64,000 bases of DNA from Hydrogenedens sp964549105 (GTDB taxonomy: Bacteria > Hydrogenedentota > Hydrogenedentia > Hydrogenedentales > Hydrogenedentaceae). The stretch spans positions 62,001-126,000 of the forward strand of contig CAZJTZ010000002.1 in NCBI GenBank assembly GCA_964549105.1, in the 5' to 3' direction. Under the pieces are notes generated by a model. That model ran no database searches, was not told the DNA's origin, and saw only the letters and a program-made list of their open reading frames with translations. Position numbers and translations under genes: made by a program. Below, one piece after another: positions 53,509-63,368 of this stretch (the stretch's first letter is position 1; every line of letters starts with the position of its first letter).

Positions 53509-54999
53509 TCACTCTACTTTCAGGCAGTCTAAACCAGCCATATAACTGGTAGATTTTTCATTTTTGCCTACGATTCTTAGTTCAATTGTATTCGGACCTG
53601 CATTTAGTTTTACAGGGAACTGAATAGAATCGCGCATAACTTTACCTTCGTTATATCCATCCCATTCGGCTACTTTTTGAGAATTAAGCCATAATTGCAC
53701 TTTTCCATAGTCAGGTGCTTTGGTATACCAGAGGGTTACTTTCTTTTCGCCAGCCATTTCAGGTGGCACATCCACAGTAGTCGCGTAATTCTTTGGTGCA
53801 CTTGGAGTAAACCATAATTGTTTGCCATTACTCCATTCGTTCCCGAAAGTAGTCAGGTCTTGTTCTTTAACTGTGTCATCCGAGTTTTGAAATGCTATCA
53901 ATCCACCTTCAATTTCAAATGCGTTGGGTTCATAATATTTCGCTTGTTGTGCTGCGGGTTCGGGTAGCCTTTGTTCTGGGGCAGGTAGAGGTTCAAAGGG
54001 AACATGAGGTTCTGTCTGATACCAATAGGCTACGGAACTAAAATCATCAGAACGGTCATTGGCGTGCCCATGCTCTATAGTTGCACGAATAGATTCCTTA
54101 AACGGGATAGGGTCTGCAATGTGGAAACGATAAACATTCCATTTTTCATTTTGTTTATGTTCGCCGCGTAATGGGCAACCAAAGAAAAGATAACTAAATG
54201 CTGGACCGTAACACCATGCTCCGCAAAAATAATCTTCTGACCCTGTTCCGTTTAATGACGGGGTTTTTTCACCATCTACATAAATCATGTCATCACCTTC
54301 ACCCCACCAACCATCACTACGATTGTGGATAGACAAACTTACACCGACATAGTGTCCTTTCCCCCTGGCTTCAAAGAAGGTGTAATTTTGACCTGCTTTG
54401 CAGGGATACTCCTGCCGATATTGTGCATGGAAACGGTTATGTGTATCTATTGAATTATATTTACGATAGTCAACATAATAATAGAAGGCATTACATACGG
54501 CTGTCCCTTCGTTTGTTATAGTAATTAACGCACCTTTGGCAAAAGGCATATACCAGAAACAGTTGAGGGCATTGCTCGTGCCAATCTGTATGGGATAACT
54601 GCTATATGTGTAGTATTCGCCATGTCCCAATCCAAAGAAATCGCCAATAGGAGATTCGACCGAGGGTTTTTCTTCTCCATCCCAATACATCCGAAGCACC
54701 AGATTTTTTAAATGGTGATTGTCTTTGCTTGAAATAGTAACCCAGATATGGGTGATTGCACCTGCCCCTTCCATTTTTGCTAAAGTCCGTGTTTCACCAA
54801 TAGCAATGGGCTGTTCTTGCATACCATCAGCATTTCCACCTGTGCGGTCATAACTGGAAATCCGTTGTGCTGTGAAATCCTTATCATTGGCAAGACCTTC
54901 CAGAAGGCTTTCCGAAAAGGCAGTTGCCCCTGCAAATACTATACATAAAGATAAAAGGATGAGGTTGATTAGTCTAAACGGTTGCTGTAAGATTTTCAT
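53509..54999 (-). CDS. Secreted DUF2961 (GH172) glycoside hydrolase with C-terminal binding domain
   Basis: After a signal peptide (about 1-30) comes the DUF2961 domain (about 45-370): AGAITHIWVTI, VESPIGDFFGLGHGEYY, SLNGTGSEDYFCGAW and IRATIEHGHAN. Characterised GH172 enzymes act on arabinofuranosides or fructofuranosyl anhydrides. The last ~120 residues (from GNEWSNGKQLWF) form a jelly-roll-like domain that may bind carbohydrate. AGGAG precedes the ATG. The GH27 gene lies upstream on the same strand, 140 bases away. Confidence 0.85.
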   Translation of the reverse strand: MKILQQPFRLINLILLSLCIVFAGATAFSESLLEGLANDKDFTAQRISSYDRTGGNADGMQEQPIAIGETRTLAKMEGAGAITHIWVTISSKDNHHLKNLVLRMYWDGEEKPSVESPIGDFFGLGHGEYYTYSSYPIQIGTSNALNCFWYMPFAKGALITITNEGTAVCNAFYYYVDYRKYNSIDTHNRFHAQYRQEYPCKAGQNYTFFEARGKGHYVGVSLSIHNRSDGWWGEGDDMIYVDGEKTPSLNGTGSEDYFCGAWCYGPAFSYLFFGCPLRGEHKQNEKWNVYRFHIADPIPFKESIRATIEHGHANDRSDDFSSVAYWYQTEPHVPFEPLPAPEQRLPEPAAQQAKYYEPNAFEIEGGLIAFQNSDDTVKEQDLTTFGNEWSNGKQLWFTPSAPKNYATTVDVPPEMAGEKKVTLWYTKAPDYGKVQLWLNSQKVAEWDGYNEGKVMRDSIQFPVKLNAGPNTIELRIVGKNEKSTSYMAGLDCLKVE

Positions 55000-55139
55000 A
55001 GTTTTCTCCTACTGTATTCTGGGTTTTCTTTATACCGTGTAAACTTATTTTACCCAATTTAATCCAATTGTTCAAAACTCTGTTATCTACAATTTCATAA
55101 AGGGCTGAATGCTTCTTTATCTGAAAAATAAAGGACCAA

Positions 55140-57164
55140 TTACAGTGGAGTTACTTTTATTAAGGCAGCACCGTGACGGGGTACGGCAATTGTGAAATTT
55201 GTTGGATAAGAGCCAAGGTCTTTTTGTCTCCATAAGTCACGGACATTTTGATTGTCGCGTAAACCGATTTCTTTCCATTGCACGGATAGTTCTTGCTCTA
55301 TCTCTTCTAAATTGAACAAGCATATAACAAAGGAGCCGTTTTGGAGAGGTTTTAACCAGATTTCTGTGTTCTTCTCCTTATCGGAAAGTATTAGATGCCC
55401 CTGAGTGCCCAGAGGGTCCTGGTTTATCTCTATAACTTCAGGATTGCAAAGGATATTGAGCGTAAATTCGTCAAGGCGCGTCATATCGCCGCTAAAAAAC
55501 AGAGGAGATGCCATAAGACACCATAAGGACATATAAGAATATTGCTCACTGGGCGTAAGGGGGCAGGGCCTTGGTTTGCCCATTACATTTGCTTCTCCAC
55601 TATAGCCAAGGAGAAGATAGTCCGGGTCATTCCATGCACCGGGACCTGCATATTTCCAGAGTTCCGCATTACGGAGAGCAACCTCGTGATAACGCAGGAG
55701 TTCGAAACCCAGGTCGCCTGCGGTTCGCCAACTGTTACCACCAACCTCTTTCCCCCATTTCCAGACTTCTCCCATACCATATTGGCAAAGATTAAACACA
55801 ATATCCCGATTTAAGGTTTTGAGGAGAGAACCCATTAATTTGTAGGGTTTAGTAAGATTTTCAATATTATCAGGAGGCAAAATGTTTGAATAGGAGCACC
55901 AGTCATATTTGAGGAAATCAAAACCCCATTCAGCAAATTGCCTTGCGTCCTGTTCTTCATATTGATAACTACCCGTAAAACCAGCACAGGTCTTAGGTCC
56001 CGGAGAAGAATATATACCAGCCCGCAATCCTCTGGAATGGATATAATCGGTTAAAGCCTTCATATCCGGGAAATGTTTATTTGGCAGAATATTTCCATTG
56101 TTACCTCGGGCAGGGCCTATGCGTGTAGGGTCGGAACATTCCTCTGCATTTGCCCAGCAATCGTCAATGTTTACATACTGGTATCCGACATCTGCCATAC
56201 CAGAAGAGACCATTATGTCTGCTGCCTGTTGGACAATCTCCGCAGTAATTCGGTCATAATAAGTATACCAGTGATTCCAGCCCATAGGTGGGGTGAGTGC
56301 TAATGTGTCTCCTACCACGATTTTTAAGGTATTTTGATTTTCTCCGTGTTTATTTGTCGCTTTGATTAAGAGAGAATATGTTTTTGCTTCATGGCTTTTT
56401 ATAGTTCCAGAAATAATCCCTTCAGGACTAACATTGAGTCCTTCGGGAAGTCCATCTATTTGAAAGGAAATCGGTCTTTCGCCTGTGCAGGGGATTCGGA
56501 ACAAAAAAGGAGAACCCGGTCGAACGCCAGTAATACGAGGACTGTTAATGCGTGGGGAAGAAGGGACAGGGGGAGTTAAGGTGTATGTAGACTCTTCAGG
56601 ACGAGGGACAATTTCAGGTGTTCCCTGGGAAGTGTCAGAAGCAATAAAATAGGCTTCTGCAAGGTCTACATGGTCAAAATTAATATCGTCATGAGCATCT
56701 ATTGCTGAGATAATGAAGTTTGATATGCCCTGTAAATTTAAACTTATCTTTTCAGGTTTTTCGCGTCCTTTAATTGTCTGAGTGGTGTAGAGAAGTTTGT
56801 TATCGCCAAAAAAACGGACGATAATGGAACCGTTTCCTTCGGTTTCATCATCAATTCCTACGATAGATTCAAATTTGGAAACAGAGCCGTTTAATTTAAT
56901 ATAGAAACTCACATTTGCGTGCGTGCCTACTCCACGATTGTATACCTTGTCGAGCATTTTTATAGGGTTTCCGACACAGGAGAGATTCTTTTTTGGGCAT
57001 TGACCCCAGCCTTGCTTAACCAACTGAAGATTTAGGTCGTCAAGATAGATTTTGTTTTCCTGGGCTGACACAGAGAAATTGCTTAAGAAAACCAGGGTAA
57101 GAAAGAAAATTAGGGAAAAAAAAGAGGGAATCGCTCTTATCTTTATGCTCAGAGAGATATACAT
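55140..57164 (-). CDS. Secreted alpha-galactosidase (GH27) with NPCBM and Ig-like domains
   Basis: Domains in order: signal peptide; NPCBM-type carbohydrate-binding domain (about 30-180, with NRGVGTHANVSFYI and DHVDLAEAYF); putative Ig-like He_PIG domain (about 205-285, PFLFRIPCTGERPISF and INGLP-like repeats); and GH27 catalytic domain (about 285-575) with MGWNHWYTY, NIDDCWA and FLKYDWCSY, whose Asp is the nucleophile, and WRTAGDL with the acid/base Asp. A C-terminal beta domain follows. It would remove terminal alpha-galactose from polysaccharides. I chose the ATG at 57164, which has AAAGGA upstream. Confidence 0.92.
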   Translation of the reverse strand: MYISLSIKIRAIPSFFSLIFFLTLVFLSNFSVSAQENKIYLDDLNLQLVKQGWGQCPKKNLSCVGNPIKMLDKVYNRGVGTHANVSFYIKLNGSVSKFESIVGIDDETEGNGSIIVRFFGDNKLLYTTQTIKGREKPEKISLNLQGISNFIISAIDAHDDINFDHVDLAEAYFIASDTSQGTPEIVPRPEESTYTLTPPVPSSPRINSPRITGVRPGSPFLFRIPCTGERPISFQIDGLPEGLNVSPEGIISGTIKSHEAKTYSLLIKATNKHGENQNTLKIVVGDTLALTPPMGWNHWYTYYDRITAEIVQQAADIMVSSGMADVGYQYVNIDDCWANAEECSDPTRIGPARGNNGNILPNKHFPDMKALTDYIHSRGLRAGIYSSPGPKTCAGFTGSYQYEEQDARQFAEWGFDFLKYDWCSYSNILPPDNIENLTKPYKLMGSLLKTLNRDIVFNLCQYGMGEVWKWGKEVGGNSWRTAGDLGFELLRYHEVALRNAELWKYAGPGAWNDPDYLLLGYSGEANVMGKPRPCPLTPSEQYSYMSLWCLMASPLFFSGDMTRLDEFTLNILCNPEVIEINQDPLGTQGHLILSDKEKNTEIWLKPLQNGSFVICLFNLEEIEQELSVQWKEIGLRDNQNVRDLWRQKDLGSYPTNFTIAVPRHGAALIKVTPL

Positions 57165-57424
57165 GCAGTTTTCCTTTTTCAAAAGTCTGGTATTTTATTA
57201 TATGGCTATTTACCAATGTTCGATAAAAATTTAATAAGATGTTTGAAACTTATAAAGATAGATTAAGAATACAACATGAAAGACTTAGCAAAGAAAGGAT
57301 TGATTATAATACAATTCCACATTGTCCCTCACATTTTATCACTATCGGCTAAAATATTAGGGAATTGTCATTTCCAAAAAACATTTTGGAAGAGCAAGGG
57401 ACTCATTTTTTAGTAATCAATTCT

Positions 57425-58909
57425 TTATTTTCCGACCTTTTTTAAGAGGCGGATATAGAATTCTATTCCTTTGTAGTAGTTATCAATTCTTACACGCTCA
57501 TTAGTCCCGTGTAGTAATTCTATTTCTTCCATCGTAAATTTTAATGGCTGAAATCGGTATAGATTCTTTACTACGCCTACATAATTTGTAGAATCCGTTC
57601 CACCTAAGGTTAGAGAACTGGCAACAGGTATATTTCCCCAAACTTCCTGAATTGTTTCCACTATGGCTTTATAACTATCGCTTGTTCTGTCTGACAGAGG
57701 GCTGGCTTCATCCGTCTTTTCTGGAGAGTACGGTTTTATCTCAACCCTATCATCGTTAATTGTTTTCCGAATATAATTAATGACTTCTTCTGAACTATCG
57801 TCAGGTAGCATTCGAATATTTACTACCGCCCATGCCTTTGCAGGAAGCACATTTTCCTTTTCGCCTGCGTGGAATAGAGTTGGTGCAAAGGTAGTGCGAA
57901 GTGCCGCATTAGAACTGGGAACAGTTGCTAATACTTTTGCCAATAGTCCGCTAAACAGCCATAAATTAGAGCATACTGCCCGCATCGGGAAATTCATATA
58001 AGGTGCAAGGTCTTCCAGCGTCCAGCGGATAGGTCCCGCAAGTTTAGCAGGTTTACGGTGTTGCTCTATCCTTTGAATAGCAGCAGAGAGAATGCCAATA
58101 GAGGTTTTATCGGGTGGAGTAGAGGAATGCCCGCCTTTGGTAGTGACAGAAAGTTCCAACGATAAATATCCCTTTTCTGCTATGCCAACTAGTGCAACAG
58201 GACCTTCTATGCCCGGGATAATCCCTTCATTTATCGCCATTCCTTCATCTAAACTAAATTCAGGCTTAATCCCACGCTCTTTCAGCAATTCAGCAATCTT
58301 TTTTGCACCATTTCTTCCACCGAGTTCCTCGTCATGACCAAACGCAAATAGCAGGGTTCTTTCAGGTTGATAGCCATTCTGAATCCAGTAGTTGACAGAT
58401 TCCAATAATCCGATAACACCACTTTTCACATCCAACGCACCGCGACCCCAGATAGCCTCGTCTGCAATTGTTCCTGAAAAAGGAGGATATTTCCAATCGT
58501 TTTCTGTTCCTTGTTCCACAGGAACAACATCATAATGAGCGATAAACAAGGCAGGGGATAGCGAAGGTTTTTTTCCTTCCCATGTGTAGAGTAGACTGTA
58601 ATTATTCACAATATCCCTCTTCAAAGTGGCATGAACTTCGGGAAAAGCCGACTCTAAATACTTTATAAAATTTTGGTATTCATTCCAATCATTTTTTTGC
58701 GTTTCCTGGTACGATATCGTTTTAAATGTGAGTGCTTTTCCTAACCGTTCCGCGTATTTCTCTTTCTCTGTTAAGGATATGGTTTCTTTTCTTTCAATAG
58801 AGACAAACCTCTGCTGTCGTGCTAGTTCTGCTCTAATAATAACAATAGCAATCACAACAGTAAAGAAGACCAAAACTCCTATAATAAAGCGGATAAAAAA
58901 TCGTCTCAT
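57425..58909 (-). CDS. Membrane-anchored M20 peptidase (PM20D1/carboxypeptidase S-like)
   Basis: One N-terminal transmembrane helix (about 5-28) anchors the enzyme outside the cytoplasm. The M20 motifs are IAHYDVVPV (metal His), WGRGALDVKSG (bridging Asp), GHDEELGGRNGA (general base and metal Glu), LDEGM and the C-terminal HGTNERV metal His. The layout matches the carboxypeptidase S/PM20D1 branch, which handles dipeptides or N-acyl amino acids. A second, cytoplasmic M20 enzyme lies at 5135. GGAAAG precedes the ATG. Confidence 0.88.
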   Translation of the reverse strand: MRRFFIRFIIGVLVFFTVVIAIVIIRAELARQQRFVSIERKETISLTEKEKYAERLGKALTFKTISYQETQKNDWNEYQNFIKYLESAFPEVHATLKRDIVNNYSLLYTWEGKKPSLSPALFIAHYDVVPVEQGTENDWKYPPFSGTIADEAIWGRGALDVKSGVIGLLESVNYWIQNGYQPERTLLFAFGHDEELGGRNGAKKIAELLKERGIKPEFSLDEGMAINEGIIPGIEGPVALVGIAEKGYLSLELSVTTKGGHSSTPPDKTSIGILSAAIQRIEQHRKPAKLAGPIRWTLEDLAPYMNFPMRAVCSNLWLFSGLLAKVLATVPSSNAALRTTFAPTLFHAGEKENVLPAKAWAVVNIRMLPDDSSEEVINYIRKTINDDRVEIKPYSPEKTDEASPLSDRTSDSYKAIVETIQEVWGNIPVASSLTLGGTDSTNYVGVVKNLYRFQPLKFTMEEIELLHGTNERVRIDNYYKGIEFYIRLLKKVGK

Positions 58910-59184
58910 ACAATACTTTCCTATTAATATTTTTGTGTCCTACAAAAAATACAAAAAACCTGACTTTTATATAGTAGACTTTCTTCTATTCAAAATTATA
59001 GTCATTCTAATTAGTTTTATTCACAAGTGTCCAATAAAAGATTGAAAAGTAGACCTTGCCTTTGTGTCAGACGATACAATCTATCTTTTGGCGTAAAGGA
59101 ATATTTTGTAGAAATGTCCTTTCAGGTAGATTTAAAAGGTATTGCCTATGCCTTTGCTGTCGTGCTAAAAATGGATGTTATAGG

Positions 59185-59925
59185 TCAAGTAGAAAAGTGC
59201 GTCTCTGGCGGATTATCAAATTGACCTTGCTTTTGCATGATAAATATAGAGCCTAATAATGCAGACAATTCTGTGCGATAGATGTGGGGTCCCAGGTGTA
59301 CAGGAATAGCACCTGCTTCTTTTGCTATGGATAGTTCCTTATCAGACAAATCCCCTTCAGGTCCCACAATTAGCCCGCATGTAGATAAATCTGATACTTG
59401 ATGAATAGGGATGGAATTTGACTGTATTGTTGCAATTAATAATTTTCCTTGAAAACCTAAAATTGCCTGCTGTAAATTGGGATATGCCTCTACCGTAGGA
59501 AACCATTCCCTACCTGTGGTCTTGCATGATTGGACAACCCATTTCTTTAGTTTTTGTGATAATCGGAGAGGTCGTGTAGAACGGTCTGCCTGAAAAAAGT
59601 AAAACGCAGATATGCCCACTTCCGTTCCATAATTCAATAGGGTTTCAATAGCACTATCTCGGTGAAGCCAACCTACAAATAGACAGGTACGATTTCTTGT
59701 AAGAGTGGTGTAATGATAATTTGTTATCTTTGCCATAAGTTTATCTTTAGAAAAATCTACCACTTTCCCAAACCATTTCCCCCCCTGTCCATCAATAAAG
59801 GCAATAGGTTCACCCATTTTTATTCGGACAACATGAATTGCATGGTGTGCTTCTTCCCCCTGTAATATGATTTCCCCCTCTCTGGGTGAATCTGTTGGCA
59901 CAACGAAATAAAACAAGTGGGACAT
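59185..59925 (-). CDS. rsmE: 16S rRNA m3U1498 methyltransferase
   Basis: RsmE is a SPOUT-class enzyme. The N-terminal PUA-like part begins after LQGEEAHHAIHVVRIKMGEPI, and the knotted AdoMet site shows CGLIVGPEGDLSDKELSIAKEAGA and HLGPHIYRTELSALLGSIFI, the hallmark LRxETA-like segment. At 246 residues it is full length. The 275 bases upstream (58910-59184 lies on its other side, towards the M20 gene) hold no convincing gene. Confidence 0.92.
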   Translation of the reverse strand: MSHLFYFVVPTDSPREGEIILQGEEAHHAIHVVRIKMGEPIAFIDGQGGKWFGKVVDFSKDKLMAKITNYHYTTLTRNRTCLFVGWLHRDSAIETLLNYGTEVGISAFYFFQADRSTRPLRLSQKLKKWVVQSCKTTGREWFPTVEAYPNLQQAILGFQGKLLIATIQSNSIPIHQVSDLSTCGLIVGPEGDLSDKELSIAKEAGAIPVHLGPHIYRTELSALLGSIFIMQKQGQFDNPPETHFST

Positions 59926-60018
59926 TATGACCTTTACCTTTCCTTTACATAGTCATTTTCTATATTTTATGAGTGTATGTTAAAATATATTTAATTTCAA
60001 CTCGGGGAGTATAAGCAA

Positions 60019-61149
60019 ATGAGTCAAGATAAAAACAAAATTAACTTAAAAGCAATGTATCGAACCAAAACAGAAGGTTCTTTCCCTGAAAATATTGAAA
60101 TTATGGGAAAGCACTGGACTAAAGTAGAAGACCTTCGCTATGGGACCAACCCCCATCAGCCAGCGGCGTTTTATCGTCCTGTCGAGTCAGAGAAGGTTTT
60201 TTTGGGTGCTTATCGAGTATTGAAGACAGGTAAAAGTGGGTTGTCGCAGACAAATTTAGAAGACCTACATCATGCCTTTGGCATATTAAAATTTTTGAAA
60301 CAGCCTGCGTGTGCTGTGATGAAGCATTGTAATCCATCTGGAGTTGCAATCCAACGAGAAGGGCAAACACTTAAGGATGTATACCTTCGGGCAAGGGATG
60401 CTGACCCACAAGCCGCTTTTGGCGGTGTTGCCGCCTTCAATGTTGAAATAGATGAATCTACCGCAGACGAAATTATGCAAACCGTTGTTGAGGGGGTGGC
60501 TGCTCCCGGTTTTACAAATGAAGCATTATCCGTTTTTAATCAATTCGAGAAATATAGACGGAATAAAGAAATCCGAATAATCCAGGTTCCACCTTTAGAC
60601 CGTTTACCAAAATATGCAGGTGATAATATTTATACCTGGGAAATGAAGGTATTTGATGATGGCAGTATCGTTTTGGTTCAACCGTATTTGACAAAGATTA
60701 AAGGTATAGACGATTTTATGATAGCAAGTACGGAACATCCCCAAAAAGGAAAGATTGAAAGCACGGTTACCCCATCGCAAAGAGAATTGGAAGATTTATT
60801 ATTTGCGTGGTATGTAAACATTCATGTCCGTTCTAATGGTGTGGTTATTGCGAAAAATGGGCAGACTATAGCCGTCGGGACAGGGCAGCAGGACCGGGTC
60901 GGTGCAGTTGAACAAGCAGTGGATAAAGCCCAGAAAAAATATAAAGGTGATGAAACCCTGGAAGGGGCTGTCCTTGCCTCGGATGGTTTTTTCCCTTTTG
61001 CGGATGCAATAGAAGCGGCTATACATGTGGGTATTCGTGCTATTGTCCAACCAGGAGGCAGTGTAAACGACTACGATATAATTGAGACTGCAAATAAGGC
61101 AGGTGTTGCCATGCTGTTTACAGGGGAACGCTGTTTCTCACATCATTAA
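60019..61149 (+). CDS. Stand-alone AICAR transformylase (PurH C-terminal domain type)
   Basis: The 376-residue protein corresponds to the AICAR formyltransferase half of PurH and lacks the N-terminal IMP cyclohydrolase domain. Landmarks are DLRYGTNPHQPAAFY, AVMKHCNPSGVA (catalytic Lys-His), DPQAAFGGVAAFN and ASDGFFPFADAIEAA. It would formylate AICAR to FAICAR; ring closure to IMP then needs a separate cyclohydrolase elsewhere in the genome. GGGGAG about nine bases before the ATG is a strong ribosome binding site. Confidence 0.9.
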   Translation: MSQDKNKINLKAMYRTKTEGSFPENIEIMGKHWTKVEDLRYGTNPHQPAAFYRPVESEKVFLGAYRVLKTGKSGLSQTNLEDLHHAFGILKFLKQPACAVMKHCNPSGVAIQREGQTLKDVYLRARDADPQAAFGGVAAFNVEIDESTADEIMQTVVEGVAAPGFTNEALSVFNQFEKYRRNKEIRIIQVPPLDRLPKYAGDNIYTWEMKVFDDGSIVLVQPYLTKIKGIDDFMIASTEHPQKGKIESTVTPSQRELEDLLFAWYVNIHVRSNGVVIAKNGQTIAVGTGQQDRVGAVEQAVDKAQKKYKGDETLEGAVLASDGFFPFADAIEAAIHVGIRAIVQPGGSVNDYDIIETANKAGVAMLFTGERCFSHH

Positions 61150-61153
61150 TTAT

Positions 61154-62266
61154 TTATAAATCACCTATTAAACGGACATATCTAAAATTGTCTACATTGA
61201 TATGCCCCCATGCGTCCATACTATCATCTATTATCTCAATCTCTGCATCTTTCCCCTTATATTCCGCGATTGTCCAGATTACCGGTCGCATGTCTTCATG
61301 GTTCTCCGTATTCTTCGCTGTTCTTACAACTTTTCCATCTACATAAAGCCGAACTTCTAATCCTGAGCCTTTTCCTCCACCCAAAAGAAACCATATTGCA
61401 TATCCTCGTATTTTGAAAGGCTCGGAGCGTAAAGTGCCAAAGGCTGCATCTTTTCGAACTCCACCGGGTTCCTCTCTGGATTTCCCCTGATATAATTCAT
61501 AAGTGCCTATCCAATATTTTCCCTGATGATTAGAATGTTTTCCTTTTTCCCGCGCAGCAGGGTTGTCTCCCAGAGTAGGTTGTCTCTCAAAAGCCGAGCC
61601 TTCTCCTTTCCAATGGCTGAGGTCTCCTAATTCAAAATCACTGTTAGGAAATAACAGCATATTATCTGGCACCCTATATCCACGGAAATCATCTGCATTT
61701 ATGCAGCCCCATGTCCCTTTTTCCTTATCAATAATAGAAATCGTAGCACTTTTTCCTGTAAATTCTTTTACATCCCAAAATTCCCTTCTCATAAGTGCAT
61801 GATTCAATCCAGAGGTTTCACGGACTACTTCACCGTTTACAATCAGCCTTACCGCGGTAGTTTTTTTTGCCCCACCTCCTACAAGAAATCCGATATATGG
61901 CATTTCAATGGTAAAACTTTGAGAGACAAGTTCCCCTGTAGGGGTATTTTTTTGTACACTACCGGCTTTTTGACCTGGCAAGCCCTGGTAATTTTCATAG
62001 GTACCAATCCACCAGGACCCTTGCGGCAATGCTAAACTCGGCGCCTCTCTTGCAAGAATGTTATCAGCATAAGTGGGTTGATTCAAATATGCCTTACCAA
62101 AGGGTCGCCAATTATCCAAACTCCCCTGTTCAAAATCGCTATTAGGGAAAAGCAATTTTGCCTGTTTAGAAAATTTGGGAATCCCTGCCGGCTGAGAATA
62201 TAGGAGAGAGGTAGATAAAATTATAAATAAAAAAAAGATAGTCATCACTACTCTAATAATCTTCAT
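61154..62266 (-). CDS. Secreted protein with two copies of a ~165-residue beta domain
   Basis: A signal peptide (about 1-25) is followed by two tandem domains. Each starts LLFPNSDFE(Q/L)G, continues through PQGSWWIGTYENYQG or HQGKYWIGTYELYQG, and ends with a KG(K)xAxIxIID...WGxIN(A/V)DDFR/DNFR pattern. From memory the last pattern occurs in domains attached to planctomycete sugar hydrolases such as levanases and suggests a jelly-roll carbohydrate-binding fold. No catalytic domain is present. I chose the ATG at 62266, eight bases after AAGGA. Its end faces the AICAR transformylase gene with only four bases between. Confidence 0.65.
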   Translation of the reverse strand: MKIIRVVMTIFFLFIILSTSLLYSQPAGIPKFSKQAKLLFPNSDFEQGSLDNWRPFGKAYLNQPTYADNILAREAPSLALPQGSWWIGTYENYQGLPGQKAGSVQKNTPTGELVSQSFTIEMPYIGFLVGGGAKKTTAVRLIVNGEVVRETSGLNHALMRREFWDVKEFTGKSATISIIDKEKGTWGCINADDFRGYRVPDNMLLFPNSDFELGDLSHWKGEGSAFERQPTLGDNPAAREKGKHSNHQGKYWIGTYELYQGKSREEPGGVRKDAAFGTLRSEPFKIRGYAIWFLLGGGKGSGLEVRLYVDGKVVRTAKNTENHEDMRPVIWTIAEYKGKDAEIEIIDDSMDAWGHINVDNFRYVRLIGDL

Positions 62267-62394
62267 TTTCATTTCCTTATTGTGTATTTCTTTTTAATTA
62301 TAAACAATTTTACCTTGATAACTTCACTTATATCTAAACATATTTTAAATAAAGTTAAGAATCAAAATCGTTAATATATTAAACTCTGACAATT

Positions 62395-62423
62395 TTTAGA
62401 TTTATTCTTAAAATATGTATACT
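62395..62423 (+). promoter_or_regulatory. Candidate promoter of the sigma-factor gene
   Basis: TTTAGA (62395-62400) and TATACT (62418-62423) are 17 bases apart, matching four and five of six consensus bases. The leader to the GTG at 62488 would be about 58 bases. Confidence 0.38.
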
Positions 62424-62487
62424 ATCACCTAATAAAGGTTTTTTGTGTGTATAGTAAATATTAAAATTCCATTGAGGGTAGAACGAG

Positions 62488-63336
62488 GTGGAAGATAAAG
62501 AGTTTTCGCAAAATTTACTCTCCGAAAGAGGATTATGCACTTATATTGCGGAAATATCCAGGATTCCTCTACTCAGTCCTGAGGAAGAGAGAAAGTTGGC
62601 TTTTCGTATTCGGAAAGGGGATGCCAATGCAAGAAGGAAATTAATATTAGCCAATTTACGGCTGGTGGTAAGTATTGCTAGAAAATATATGCAATATAGT
62701 GTCTCTTTCCGGGACTTGATAGCAGAAGGCAATATTGGACTAATGAGAGCCATTGAGAATTTTGACCCGGACCGTGGGACAAAATTTTCTACTTATGCAA
62801 CCTGGTGGATTCGACAGTCTATTACCCGTTCCTTATCTAATCAGAGCCGAACGGTTCGTGTTCCGGTGTACTTAAACGAATCTCTATCAAGGTATCGCAA
62901 AGTTTTAGAAGATTACTATACAAAAACAGGACTACAACCTACTTGTGAAGAAGTAGCAAAAATTTTAGGAATAAGTGTGGAGGAAGCCAGGCAACTCCAG
63001 GAAAATTTCCCTTCCATCATGTCCTCTGACATTAAACAGAGTTTAGAAGAGGATGAAGGGTCAAAAATAACTAAAAAAATACAACCTCCTCTTAGAACAA
63101 AAAGTTTTGCGGAAGATGTGCAAAAAGAACAAGATTTAGAATTTCTAATTCAACTTTTATCCGAGAGAGAAGCCCAGGTTATTCGTTATCGTTATGGACT
63201 TGTTGATGGGAAACCGTATACTCTACTTGAAACGAGTAAAATGTTAGGTATTACTCGCGAACGCGTTCGGCAACTTGAACAACTTGCCTTAAAATTTTTA
63301 CAAAAATATGTTGAAGAGCATAAAGACCTTTTTTAA
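62488..63336 (+). CDS. RNA polymerase sigma-70-family factor (group 2-like)
   Basis: The 282-residue protein has region 1.2 (LCTYIAEISRIPLLSPEEERKLA), region 2 (DLIAEGNIGLMRAIENFDP, GTKFSTYATWWIRQ), region 3 (TCEEVAKILGISVEEARQL) and region 4 with the helix-turn-helix LLETSKMLGITRERVRQLEQ. Region 1.1 is absent, so it is not the housekeeping RpoD type and fits the RpoS/SigB-like alternative class. Start is GTG with GAGG in front. apt follows 33 bases later. Whether it is a client of the partner-switching trio at 7.9 kb is unknown. Confidence 0.9.
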   Translation: MEDKEFSQNLLSERGLCTYIAEISRIPLLSPEEERKLAFRIRKGDANARRKLILANLRLVVSIARKYMQYSVSFRDLIAEGNIGLMRAIENFDPDRGTKFSTYATWWIRQSITRSLSNQSRTVRVPVYLNESLSRYRKVLEDYYTKTGLQPTCEEVAKILGISVEEARQLQENFPSIMSSDIKQSLEEDEGSKITKKIQPPLRTKSFAEDVQKEQDLEFLIQLLSEREAQVIRYRYGLVDGKPYTLLETSKMLGITRERVRQLEQLALKFLQKYVEEHKDLF

Positions 63337-63368
63337 CTTTTCTAATGTCAAAAAGGAAGAATAAAACA

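Noticed and set aside
59027..59224. 65-codon plus-strand open frame between the M20 and rsmE genes
   Set aside because: It runs into the antisense of rsmE, has no ribosome binding site and no recognisable domain.
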